The notes beneath the pieces were generated by a model. The model did not search any database and was not told the origin of the DNA. It saw only the letters and a list, made by a program, of their open reading frames with translations. A stretch of 64,000 nt of DNA, from assembly GCA_011800155.1 (NCBI GenBank), contig CM022369.1:124001-188000 (forward strand), written 5' to 3'. The stretch is from Flammulina velutipes. Its lineage: Eukaryota > Basidiomycota > Agaricomycetes > Agaricales > Physalacriaceae. Positions 20,887 through 32,895 of the stretch are shown piece after piece (within the stretch, counting starts at the first letter, position 1; every line of letters begins with the position of its first letter). The translations under genes were made by a program, and so were the position numbers.

Positions 20887-23480
20887 AAGGCCAGGATGGT
20901 AGTAGCGCGTCGTCGTCGTCGTGTCATGACCGATGGCGTTAAATGACTCTCCTGCGTAAGTTTCCACAACTCTCTGGCCTCCCAACCAATACCCAATTCT
21001 TACCGCCTCTGGCGTTCGATTGCGGGGCAGTCTGATTTAGATGGTCTTTTTTGGGCAGCGGCAAGTAAGATGGCGTCGGTATATGACAAAAGGTGTCAAA
21101 ACATGCGAGAACTTTTGGATCATGCTGAATATAAACACCTTTTACAGCTCCCCGAGGACGGGCCTTTCTGGAAACAAGCTCCTAGAGATAGGGAAAATGC
21201 TGAAGCCTGACGATGCTCTCTTGCGGGTGGATAAGCAGGTTGCAGAGTGCACGCTATAATTGTTGGAGTGCGTCACACTTTCAAATTCTTTCGCCTTTAA
21301 TTAATTGAAAATTGCCTAGCTATTGGGAACACACAGATATAATATTCAAGTTCGGTACGAGTGAATATCTACCAAGAAACAAGAAATCTACTTTTTTTGA
21401 CTCCTTCAGAAACATTCAATGGAGTCCAGATATATCACGGATTGGCGTACGCAGGAAGGGGGAAGTATATCGACTTTTTACCGCCCTGGCGGTGTTTGTA
21501 ATGATGGACCGTCCCAATGTGTGTGCCATTCCGGAGGCATACGCGAACGGTAATGTGACGGTGTTTGTCTGAGCGTGATCGATGATAATCGTTCCTAGGT
21601 TAAGACGCGTCAAGAACAGCGGAAGAAGGACAACACATTTACTGACATTAGAAACCAGCGTAGCCCATGGCGACCGACCTCTGCGGCATGTCTTCGCCGT
21701 ACGGCGATCAAGATTTGCGTTGCTTTGTTGACGTTGGGAGCTACGAACTCTAGGAGACGGCGAGATATATGAATGTGATAGAAAAGGCGGGTCATGATTG
21801 CTTGATGTTGGCAAGAACCCGAAACTGCTGAATTCGTTAATAGGTCGTACAAAACTGATGGCTCATCCACATACCGTGTTTGAAGGTCTTGCGAAGGTGG
21901 GGTAGGCGGGTGAGTTGAAAATGGGCGTCCAATGGCAGTTGGGAGGGCGTGTCAAGAAAACGGATGACAACGCACGGAGAGCCGATCGACGACTCCAAGA
22001 TGCGGCGCGGAAGTGCTGAAGGGGAGATGACGAGCCAACGAAAGTAATTGCAATGTGCCAGAAGAGCCTGAGAGTACGACACGCGGATGCACTGGGATCT
22101 CTCTCGGTTCGTCTGTATCCCGATTACGTCGTTGGGAGGGGCTACTAACGTCAGGAAAAGAACGAACGGTGATGTAGACGACGCACCAGAGACAGCGGGC
22201 CCTCGCTGTCTCGCGAGGCGATGGCGTTGGGAGCGATCAACCAGTCAACGGTAAGAGAGCTATCAAAATCAGAGAAGAACGATGAAAACTGATATACGGA
22301 CGCACCAGAGGTCGCACTGCTTGCCGTCTTTTGCGCTTCCGTCGTCGACGTGGTGGTGGTGGTGGTGGTGGTGGTGGTGGTGGTTGAAGAGCAAAAAATA
22401 TCAGTCTTGTCGACTAAGCACGACCAATCAAATCCCACGGCGAGCTAATCTCTCGTATGCCACCCTTTTCTCACTTCTCTTTCAAGCACGTTCAACGGCT
22501 TGGGGGGCGTCGGTGTCTCTTCCCTGTTCAAGTACATATATAATGCGCCACACTATATTTCTGGCGCAACGGGCTATCCGTTTGCCGGCGGCTACACCAC
22601 GTCGTTTGAAGCGACGCATTTCACGGTTTAATACTGTGTTTAATCAGTGTTTTGACACGCATACGCTTGCACGAACAATGGGATCGATTCACATTCGGAC
22701 TCTTGAGTTGAAGGCGAAGATGAAGACGACGACGGTCAGGTTGAGGACCACGACAACGACAACGACGTCGACGAGAAGAATTGGCTCACGGATCTTGAAG
22801 AGCTCGACTTGGACTCGGGCGATGAGAGCGACTGTATCCTTCCCGACTCCGTTCCCGACTCAAGCGACGAGGACCATCGCCTAACGGACGGAGAGTAGCA
22901 ACTTTACTGCCTTGCACACCGTCGCGTCTCCGCCTACTTCGTGCATCTACCACTCTGCTTCGCGGGAACGATAGGTATTGGGTCATGATGTGAGTCGTTT
23001 TCTTCTTTTATGGACTCGTCTTAACTCGATTCAGTAAGGGTTTCCACCCCCGGTGTTCAGAGCAGCGTGGTTCGCGCCTCCCACGTGACGATACCGGTCT
23101 ATCGTGTAGACGGATGGAGCATCGGGGCCGTCAAATGGGCTACGTATACCAATTCAAGAGGCGTGGGCGTGCCCCAAGAGCATGACAAAGTCGTTCAACA
23201 AGAGCACGCAGGACATCTCGTATCATATCCAACTCGCCAACCCTACCTATATTCATGTTTGACTTACTGTACTAATCTATTCTTGACGTGATGTATTGTA
23301 GATTCCTTGTGCTGTGGTGTATATCTTTCGGAAAATCTCCCCTACCCACTGTTGCTTTCCCACTCTTTAGTTTAGTATGTTACGAAGCTGTTTGGCACCA
23401 ACAAGTCGATCGTTACTTTGTTGACCCACGCTGACTACGTGCTCGTATACTAGAACGAAACCTTTATATCTATTCATTTT
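20887..23480. other. Gene-poor stretch with unassigned coding-like fragments
   Basis: Coding-like pieces on the plus strand include MRELLDHAEYKHLLQLPEDG (about 21110) and NGVQIYHGLAYAGRGKYIDF (about 21417-21476). On the minus strand, frames at 21837-22082 and 22151-22438 could be exons of one gene ending near 21610. At about 22700-22895 a plus-strand acidic frame (DLEELDLDSGDESDCILPDS) looks real, but I cannot connect it to a start. None is assigned to a family. Confidence 0.3.
22351..22383. repeat. (TGG)11 microsatellite
   Basis: Eleven uninterrupted TGG triplets. Read on the minus strand they give a poly-Thr run within the 22151-22438 open frame; on the plus strand they give poly-Trp. The uninterrupted run suggests length polymorphism. 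Confidence 0.97.
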
Positions 23481-26400
23481 GACGTCCTTTCTATGCCCGC
23501 TCTCTACTATGTGTTACGTTACGTCTTCGGCAAATCATCATCAATCACTTATCGTTCAAGTCGCCGTTCACCTTTCCATATCAAGGGGTTGTGGCTTACT
23601 TTTCTTACCTCTGGGTCTGGGCAGCGTGTGTTCTGCTCGTGTGATGCGTTGCGTTTGGGGCATCTATTAAGTGTCCCACTATATAAGAAGTGCGAGCTAA
23701 TTGTGCTGCGCTGCGTTTTTGGTCTTGTTTCTTCCATCCCCTCATCCTTCTCTCTTCTCTCCTCTCTCTCCTTTGTTTCCTGTGTCTCTCTCCATTCCTG
23801 TGTCTCCATTCCCGTATCACTCTCCTTCTCTCATTCCAATCTCACATACAATGTCGCCCCTTGTCGCAGTAGTCCGGTAAGCTCGTTCGTCCTTCATTTG
23901 TTTCCACCTCTGTCATCCTTCGTACTCGTCCGTCGTCGTCGTCCACCGTTTCGGTGGCGTCAGCGCTTGCGCTTGCTTCCACCTCGTTTCCTCCACGAAG
24001 TGGCGTGTCGGCGCTTGCCGGCAATGCTGTCCTTTTTCGGGTCGCATCGAAGATCTCGAAGATCTCGGTCGTTCCCGTGGAAATTCCATCCGGAATATCG
24101 ACCTCGGGGTTCGATTTCCCGTTCGAGTGGTGCGAAACATACATCTCGTTCGCACGATAGACAAGAAAAACGTTTTTGATAGCTCCGAGTCCGCACTACC
24201 ACGGCACGAAGTTGGTGACCGAGCGAGATAACGAGTCTTACCCTCCAGTAAGGACTGAAACTTCCGATTGTTGTCTCTGCACAACATATGCACAGTGCAT
24301 CTCATGACCGCCAATTGAAACCCCGTCCATTGATAAACTTAACTTTCGGTCATAGTGTGGCGGCCAGCTGAGCAAGTTGATTCGCGCAACATAACCACTC
24401 GTTCCGCGTTTCTATTTTTAGGCGAGTCAGCCGCTAGCGGATGTATATACATCGAAGTCGTGCATCCAACGATGCAAATACATACTATGGAATGGCGCCG
24501 GCGTAGAATCTGTGGTACGACGGTGTTAGAATTTGTGGCGCTGGGGACGAGTAGGAGGTCGAAGTCGCGAGGCTTAGGACTCCACCATTAGGGCATCGTA
24601 AATTCTTCATCTCGAGTGGAACGCTTTGTTTACATACGACGTCAGGTCATGGACTCCATGACATCTACTAGTCCGCCTATCGCACAGCTCCTATAGAGGC
24701 GCAGTATTACCGTTGAATGCATCTGTCCACTGAACTCATAACAGCATCCGATGTTATAGCAAACTCAAACTTCATCGCTTCTAGTAACAATACCATCGTG
24801 TTCCTATGACATGTAATCCCCCGAGTATGAATAGCCACTACTATTGGTGACACCGTACCTTATCCACGTAACGTCTTGATTTATATTTACTCACCACTAC
24901 TGAATAGATATAGACAGGTTTGTGGCGCCTGGAGCTGCGTTGGAGTGATTAGTCTCTCGCATCGGTGATAAACAACGCGAATCTAAATCAGTGCCGTCAC
25001 GACGCTTCCAACTGTAGAGGCGACATCGATCCCCGATATGAATTACACGATATGTGGCGCAAATGATACTAGATGTTTGATGTCGAGCCATGAAAAGATA
25101 CTGGGAGCCCATGACCGCATCCGATTTATCGGGCGCGCACGAACATGAACGTGTAGGAAGAGAATCATCTGAGAGACGGTCAGGATGAAGGTCTAATAAT
25201 GTCTTTGGAAGATCAAGTGGACACTGGCACAGCGCATGTCATATCATGTGGCTACCAGCCTCCCAAGAACTAGAATATATGCAGGATGTCCGACTATCCA
25301 CAGTCCATACTGTACTGCGAATCAGAGGTACGAACCCTAGCATTGATGCGTACCTGTGGAGTCCATGGTACGTGTAAATGACATTGATTGCCGGGACGCG
25401 TTCGAACATGTGGGAACACGCGAAATGAAGAAGGAATGGTCTCCGCGAAATTGGCGTGATATCTTCCTTTGTCTTCCATCGAATAATCAAGTCAAGATCT
25501 GGGGCTGATTTCTGCGCTCAGGCTGAGCACAGATGAAAAGGGTCCGCGCGCTAGCGCTCCCCTGGCGTGATGTGAAGATTTTCCAGGCCACATTGCTACG
25601 GAAAAGGGAATGGCGTTTCGTTGATCGACGCGTGCGGAACGACGACGACGACGAAAAATTCTTGTTATCCCCTTTTTACACAAAAGCTTCCTTGGAACGC
25701 GAGTGGCCAATGATGAGCTGAAACGACGCGTTTCACGTTTGATCTTTACGAAGGGTCCGGAAGCGCCATCCCGACTGATGCAACCGCTTTGACGTGTCTG
25801 TATTGAAGGCATTTACGTCGCGATAAGGGAAATGAACTCCTCACTCCGCTGAGGAACGACATCGAAGGACAAGACCCCCGATAATAGGCAGATCCAAATT
25901 CGGACAAAAAATGTCCAATTTGGGCCTAAATGCCAGAGATCAGACAAAAGCAGCCCGCCGCAGTCGGGACTCAGTGTGCAGACCTGGTGACAAGGCATAA
26001 AATGGGTAAGAAGAGGCAGGTAAATTTTTCACCGTCGAGTTGACGCCTCAGAGAATTTATACGTGCATAAAGTCACATTTAAATGACTCTGATGAGTCCG
26101 CCAGAGGCCGAATTCAGACAAAGTTCGGTTGATCGGAGACTGATTCGGGAAGAAATATTCCAGAAATGGACATTTCGGCGTTCGTACAAAAACAGAAATC
26201 AATCGGGGTCCTCGAAGAACTCGGTACTTTGAAAGTAGGAACCTTTTTGAGTTAAGAGCGCATCGGTATTAAGGGTAGAAGGGATAGCACGAGGATGTAT
26301 GAAGTGTGAGAAGGCGTGCCATATGTAACACAGCCGTCGGAGGGAGGAATGTAGGGGACGAAGAGTATGATGGAGAAGAGTACTCGAAAAGACGAGAAGA

Positions 26401-27480
26401 CGAGGAGAGAGACGAGAAGTCCGGCCTAGGCGGACTGACCGCTTCAGTGTTGAACAATTGAGACTCAGAGCGAAGGCTTGATAATAAACTCAATTCAGTT
26501 GTCACCAACCTACCCTCGGAGGGAACAACTACGGGCCACGGATTCAGCGTGCGCAAGACGGAAGCAGCGGGATTGACGAAAGAGCGGATATCGTTTAGAT
26601 CTGGGTAGGAGCATACTGTGTCTGGACATCGGTTGAACGCTGTGTGGCGTGAATCAGTAGCGGCTAGGTGAGGCCTACAAATGAAACAGGATAGCGGGTC
26701 ACAGCGGAAGACAAATTGAAAATATTGAACTGGGACGGTCGCCGAAGACTCGGTCGTGGCTGATCGTGGGAAGAGAAGAGCTATCAAGTGGGTTCTCAGG
26801 TCCACCACCATAATAGATGTGAAGGGCTCTTGACATACGGAGATTCAGAAGGTCAACTAGATTCAAGCCCAAGAGGGCTTGTCGTCGAAGTAAATACCGT
26901 AGGCTGCTGATGGATCATAGTTGAATCAGATAGACGCTGAAGAGACTGCTCTAGATCATTTTTGACAGCAGTTCCATTAACATGACCGACAGTCTATAGC
27001 ATTGGCCGAGGATGGGTACTACGTATAACCAGAGAGATGTGGCAACATACGCCGGTTGCAAATTTCGTAGGATGTCGCGTAGAATGGATTGATAGAGGCG
27101 AAGTCTCGAGTGCTCAGATGGAATAAAAAGATTGGTTATCTATAGTACAGGGAGAGAATGGTCGGCCGGAATTGCACATATGGGACAATGAAACGAGCTC
27201 GGAGCGACGTATGCGGCGCAGAGATATATTAGTGAGAAAAGCGGAGAGAGTCAACGAAGATGCGATGGCAGCGAGGATGGTAGAAAAATGGCGTAAGGAA
27301 AGCAGGAGAATTGTTTACAGACCAGCGGCTGCCGTAAGTGGCGGCCACATTGCCTTTCTTGTAAAAATAAAAGTGTTATGATGAGAGGATGACGCAACTC
27401 CTGAATTAGATATTTTCCCAAAGGGGATATAAAACTCTAGTCTTCCTTGGCTTGTTCGAGACTTTTGCTATCTCTTTGGC
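23481..27480. other. Four-kilobase stretch without a supportable gene
   Basis: Open frames are short and compositionally biased (Ser/Arg-rich at 23493-24179). A possible start exon (ATGTCGCCCCTTGTCGCAGT at 23850, followed by a GTAAGC donor) has no convincing continuation. The longest frame is a 180-codon minus-strand one at 26269-26811, Ser/Leu-rich. Just upstream on the same strand (about 27085) is a coding-like RDILRNLQPAYVATSLWLY, so a minus-strand membrane-protein gene between about 26.2 and 27.2 kb is possible but not shown. Confidence 0.35.
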
Positions 27481-27733
27481 CACTTGGTTACATAGTTTGT
27501 GGACTATAGATCCAAGAAATTCCTGAATGACATCTATTGCTGGAGTAAGTACGAGCTAAGAGCTTACAGAGAATCCATCGAAGATAGTAATGGAAGGGAA
27601 GAGGTAGATAACGGGGCGTGGGAAAGATCAATCGGGGTGGAGTCGAAATCTGAATCTGAACACAAAACCCAGGGCACAGCCAAGATCTTACAAAACTGGT
27701 TGCAATTGCCAACCACGTCTTCCCCAACTTTTC

Positions 27734-29447
27734 ATGCCCTACCTGACGCCGTCCTCGACGTCCAGCACGACCTCGACGACGACGGTGCCGCCGACAGGGC
27801 GACCTACTCACCGTCGTTCGTATACTCATGACCGTGGACCAGGCGCGTTCGCCTCGCTCGGCGCGCTTCCCCGACGAAGTTCGGCCCAGTTCCACTTCCA
27901 AAACGACAACAGCAGCTCGAATTCGAGTTGCGACAGCGACGAGGACGACAACGATCCAACGTCGCCACCTATTCGATTTCGACTGCAGCTGAACACAACC
28001 AGCCCAATTCCTTTTCCCCGCAGTTCGCCTTCGCCTTCCCCGCTGCCTTCCCCATCGCTCAGGAATCATCCTTTGCCCCCGCGTCCAAGTCCTATTCGTA
28101 CATCGAGCTCGCCCATCTTGCTGAGCAATGGCAAGCCTCTAAAGTCATCGCTCAAGTCGTCTTCATCATCCCCTAGCATTGTCTCTCTTCACCGTCCACC
28201 CCCTTTGCATCTTCGCGCTCGTTCCGCACCGTCCACCCCTGCATTGGACCTCCTGAGCCCCACAGGTTCGGATTACTCTGTGAGCAGCCTATCTACCCCA
28301 AAGAACGTACATTTTCCAGACCAACATCTGGAAACGGTTCGCGTCTTTAATCGTTCGGCCAAACCTGCCTCCCTCCTTGCCGTAGAGGACACCGAGACAG
28401 ACACGGAAGTTTCTGGTTTCCCATTCCCTTCCGTGCCTGCACAGGTTCCGACGTACGCCATTCAAACGGATCCAATACCGTCTCCATCGCTGTCGCCGGA
28501 CGTCATCCTCGAGAGTATCAGCATCGATAAGCTGACTCTCAAAGGCTCCATTCTGGTCCGTAATATCTCGTACGAGAAGCAGGTTCACGTTCGCTTTACC
28601 CTCGATGACTGGCAAACCACATCCGAGGTCATTGCACACTACTCTGCGTCGCTTCCTTCTCTACCGCTCTCCAGACCGCCCTTAACGGTCGGGGATCTCG
28701 CTGCCGGCGTCGTACCAGAGCCATGGGATCGGTTCAGCTATCTCATCCGCTTGGAGGATTACGGAACGTCGCTCAGCTCCCGGACGTTGTATATTGTTAC
28801 GCGTTATACCACTCCTAGTGGTGAATGGTGGGACAACAACTCGGGACGAAATTATTGCGTCCAGTTCATAAAAAGTGCGTATTTTAGACATTCATCCCAG
28901 CGCTTGCTAATTTTGCCTTGTAGAAACTGTTGCACCTCCACCAGCGGCGACTTCAACTGTCCCGTTTCCTACTTCGACACCAGCCATCCCCTTTCCTAGT
29001 CTCACTCCAGCTAGCCCTCCGATGACCCCGCCAAAAGTCCCAGACGGCGTCCACGTGCGAACGTCGTCGGGTGAGGCTTTGGAGAAACGACTCCGAGGGT
29101 TCAAGTTGGCGAATTACGCCAAGCCCTCTCCGCCACTCGCCCTGGTCACACCTCCGCTCAAAAATACCCAGCAGGAGCCGCCAGAGTCTCCGACGACTCC
29201 GCTGCTTTCTAATAGCAGCTCGGACGACGAAGATGACGAAGACGAGGCCCCGAGTCCGCTTATCGAGCGCCCGAGGAGAGAAACGCCTGCTTCCCTGCCT
29301 CCCTTTGCGAAATCGGTGTCTATGCTTGGAGCTCACTTACCTCTGCGCTCGATGCGCTCGCCCTCTCCGTCGCCTCCATCCTCTTCTGACGATTTATACA
29401 AGGCTTTCGTCCAGAAGTGGTGCTTTGTTGGCGGCGTTGGGGCCTAA
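27734..29447 (+). CDS. Protein phosphatase 1 glycogen-targeting regulatory subunit with CBM21 domain
   Basis: Proteins of this class (yeast Gac1/Pig1/Pig2, animal PPP1R3) tether type-1 phosphatase to glycogen and so promote glycogen synthase activity. The first exon (27734-28875) starts MPYLTPSSTSST and has a long Ser/Pro-rich low-complexity N-terminus of about 190 residues. Next comes the RVxF-like PP1 docking motif KNVHF (about residues 191-195, near 28305). The CBM21 domain follows at about residues 255-385, with ILVRNISYEKQVHVRFTLDD, WDRFSYLIRLEDYG and WWDNNSGRNYCVQF. A 47-nt intron (about 28876-28922) then joins a second exon (VAPPPAATSTVPFP to the stop at 29447) rich in Pro/Ser with an acidic SSSDDEDDEDEAPSP patch. 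The start is the first Met of the open frame. The leader is long, with an overlapping upstream frame from 27499. Confidence 0.88.
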
Positions 29448-32400
29448 TCCCACCCTCGCGATCTAGCGCAAACCTATCTTTATTCATTTTTTGCTGACAC
29501 GTTCGGGACTATACTCCTGTTATGTCTTTTATCTGTACTAGTTGGTTGGGCTTCCGGTTTGTACGACTATTGTCCCATTTATCCACTCATATATCCCAAT
29601 TCCCTCACTATCCATTATTTATTCATCATACTTACCATCTTCGCAAAAGCACATTCGCATCGGACATTACTGCGCAGTGTGCATCACCCATAGTTTGTAT
29701 CCATTCTGTACCACCACCACATGCAATATAGAGTTCGTTGTTCTGCTTACATATCACCTATCAGGAAGTCTAAGCTGCTTTAAAGCTTCGTTATCGATAT
29801 CAACCTTCGAACAATGCCATAATCTTTTAGATCATCCCACTTTCTCATCATGGTCGGTGAATATGGAATTTGACGCCCTGTGGAGGGTGGAGCTGATTGA
29901 TGCTCGAGACCTTGTAGAAGGCAAGGTGTCAGGGTGATGAGGAACAGAATGCAATGTGTTCAGGTAGACTCTATTGACATGCGCTCTTCTTAGGCCAATC
30001 AATTGAGTATGCGGGAAATTTCGAATCTTCGCAGAACACAAGGTGATGCGATTGCGGAACCGCCGACAGCCCTCGGATGTTATGGGCATGAGGGGGTGCG
30101 TGTGAAGGAAGGGTTATGCTGGCCCTGGGGATCCTTTCCTCCAAGCTAACTGTTCGGGAACACCTCAAGAATACCAAGACTACACGTACGACGAACCATG
30201 AAATTCAGATCGATAAAGGCCCCAGTTATAGATGGTATTGATATGAGATGAGGAGATGGCCAAAGCTGAGTCTAAGCATGCGGGATGACTCGGACAGAGA
30301 AGGTAAAATGGCAGCAATTGGGCTTCGCCAGGAACGCCGGATAGTGTAGTATGTACGATGGATTACGCAGATGTGGCGCATAAATTGAGACCGTGATCGT
30401 CCGAAAAAGGAAATGGAAGTACGTTCTGACTTGGTTCTTATCCCCCAGGGTAGATACGGAATGGAATGCGTGCAAGAGAGGGACCAGTAAAGGGCTAACT
30501 CACTCTACAATTAATTATTATAGCTTGATAAGGCTTATACAAATCCATCCAGAACTTCGTGCCAATCTATTGAATTCAGACGGAGTTCGCGGTGATGCCA
30601 TATTGGCAAATACTTCGCCTGAGACAAGGATCAGACCTTTGACGCTCAAAGAATCCTGGTGTCACCCGACTCGTAAGATGCAAAACTCCACAGAACGCAT
30701 TTCCAAAACTTGAACATGGGTCGGATGTGTGGTTACTGTAATTGACAGACTTCAAGGGATTGCTTCCGAATCCATTGAACAGCCCGCGCGAGGTGATGGT
30801 ATATCACCAGACAGCGGGAGACTGTAGTTATGACCAGTCACCACTGACGACATCGATGCGCAGGTATACACCCTTTCGGTAAGGTATACATGGCGAGGCG
30901 AAAACGTGGTGGATAGACTAACCCCTCGTGATCACTGGGAGTGACGGTTATAGTTTCTAGATTTACAGTATGCCAGTCACAATAACAGTACCAGTTTAGT
31001 TGAAGTGCACACCAAAGATTACGCCGTAGATCAACAAAGAGCGGGTGGGTATGCAACAGAGGGTGTGTCTGTTGCATAACTGGCTACTATCATGGCGTCA
31101 ATTAGAAAACAGCGAGACTCCAACGGACTGGGATACAACGCAACGAGAAACGCAACGAGAAGCACAGAGGCGAGCTCCCAGAATTTCGTTTCCTATAAGT
31201 ACAATATGTGCTAGGTAACGAAGGCCGGCAATGTCCGAAAAGGTTGTCGCTTGGACTGTAACCACCATATCCTGATCCATATTCGTTTTCTTTTACGTCA
31301 ACTCTATCGCGGGCTACTCGACAAATGTCCAGGAAACGTTCTGCGACTGCGGCGTTGAGGCCTGAGGCTTTGAAATTTCGTGCATATAGTCCGGTAACAA
31401 GTCAGTTTTGCTCGCTATCATATTGTATTCTTCTTCTGCTACTGATACTATCTAATTTAACAGCACTCCAGCGTTTACTTCATAAATACTGTGAGCTCAC
31501 CCGACCGTCCTGGTAGTCTCCAACCCTTTGCTACGAGTCCTCGCATCTGCCTTCGGGAAACTAAATCCTTGCATTCCCGACATGTGCTCTGTTCGAGCCT
31601 TTACTAGCCTATCCGTCCTCCGAGCGAAAGGATGGTCGAAGAACTATTATTTCTAGTCTCGACGTAGGGAGCTGCCACGTTGTATGTGCTTTCATCGCCT
31701 TCCGATTAGTTTCTTACTTCTATTTAGTAGTAGGTGTCAACAAAGTCATGGTACACAATGGCTCGCCAAACTGGTGACTACTTAGAAGGTCTTCAGCTAT
31801 GATGGATACCGACGGCTGCTTGGCCTCTTTGACCATCTAATCGAGAATCGCAAGACTGTCCGAAATAACGAGCGTCTCCTTAGTCTGACAAATTCGAGAG
31901 ACCCGCAGTTTTTGTCCTTCTCTTCTCGCAGATCGCAGAGAACAAGGTTCTGTATGTCTTTGTATTGTCTTCTTCCCACAGGCTCACCGTCTCCCCCTAT
32001 GATAGTGTGCAAGCTTCTATAGTCCTACTCGTGCTATGCTATGTCATCGAGGTGGTTGACTCTGCTTTGCTGATGTGCGTCCTGTGCCCTTTTATACCCC
32101 CTTCGAATACTCAAACATTTAATTCAAGGATCAGACGAGCGAAAACAGGCCATTATATCAAGCGTAGTTGGGTACCGAGTCCGGGACCGTGGGCGGGTAT
32201 TGGAACGACTGACAGTGGTGGCGTGCTCTTTCGATTTCTCTTGAGTGCATGATCCTGATTCTTGATTTCATAGAATCTGACAGGCGGCATGCAGCATGCT
32301 ATTTTAATTTATGTCAGGCAATCCTGCGTCGTTCGTATGTCTTGGCTTCCATTGTTCGCTCCCGTCATTATGACCCGCACTCATAGATCGGAGTTATGCA

Positions 32401-32841
32401 TCTGCGCGGACACGACTGAAGACGATAAAAATCTCGTATTCGTACGCTGTTGCGATACCAATATTAGATCCTGTGGATGTTGGCTCACCAGGATGGATAC
32501 CGACATGCTTCGACTTCAAGAACGGTTCTCGAACGCCGCAATTTGCCATTTCCCGATCGACCTTGAATTGTTCATACCAACCATAAGCCAAATCCACACT
32601 ACCCCACTTCCTACACACTAATCTTGTAAGGGAATGACAGTGTCCTGCCCTAATACTTCTATGGGTCTTGTGTCGCACGAAATAGAGTCGAACTTTGTTC
32701 CGTGGATGGCTTCATGTTGTTCGCATCAAACAACTGACAGAGGCCTGTCTACCTCCCCTTCCGGCGTCGAATGTGTATACAATTCTCAAAGAACGGTGAT
32801 ATGGACGATGAGGTAACTACTCTTGGGCGGCCCTTATTCGC
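29448..32841. other. Intergenic stretch, no gene supported
   Basis: Only short open frames. Weak candidates are a two- or three-exon plus-strand gene starting MSRKRSATAALRPEALKFRA at 31325 with a GT donor soon after, and a plus-strand frame near 31785-32010 (LLGLFDHLIENRKTVRNNER). Neither can be tied to a family or completed. No inverted repeats or tRNA were seen. Confidence 0.35.
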
Positions 32842-32851
32842 TATATATAAA
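32842..32851 (+). promoter_or_regulatory. TATA box-like element for the DUF2235 gene
   Basis: TATATATAAA lies about 45-55 bp upstream of the ATG at 32896, a plausible core-promoter position for a short-leader fungal gene. Confidence 0.5.
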
Positions 32852-32895
32852 GGTTCTCAGGAGGAGAAGCTTGTTCGCTTTCCACATCCTCGCCG

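Noticed and set aside
23493..24179. 228-codon plus-strand frame
   Set aside because: Strongly Ser/Arg/Leu biased, overlaps several equally long frames on the other strand, and has no domain or splice logic; probably chance opening in pyrimidine-rich DNA.
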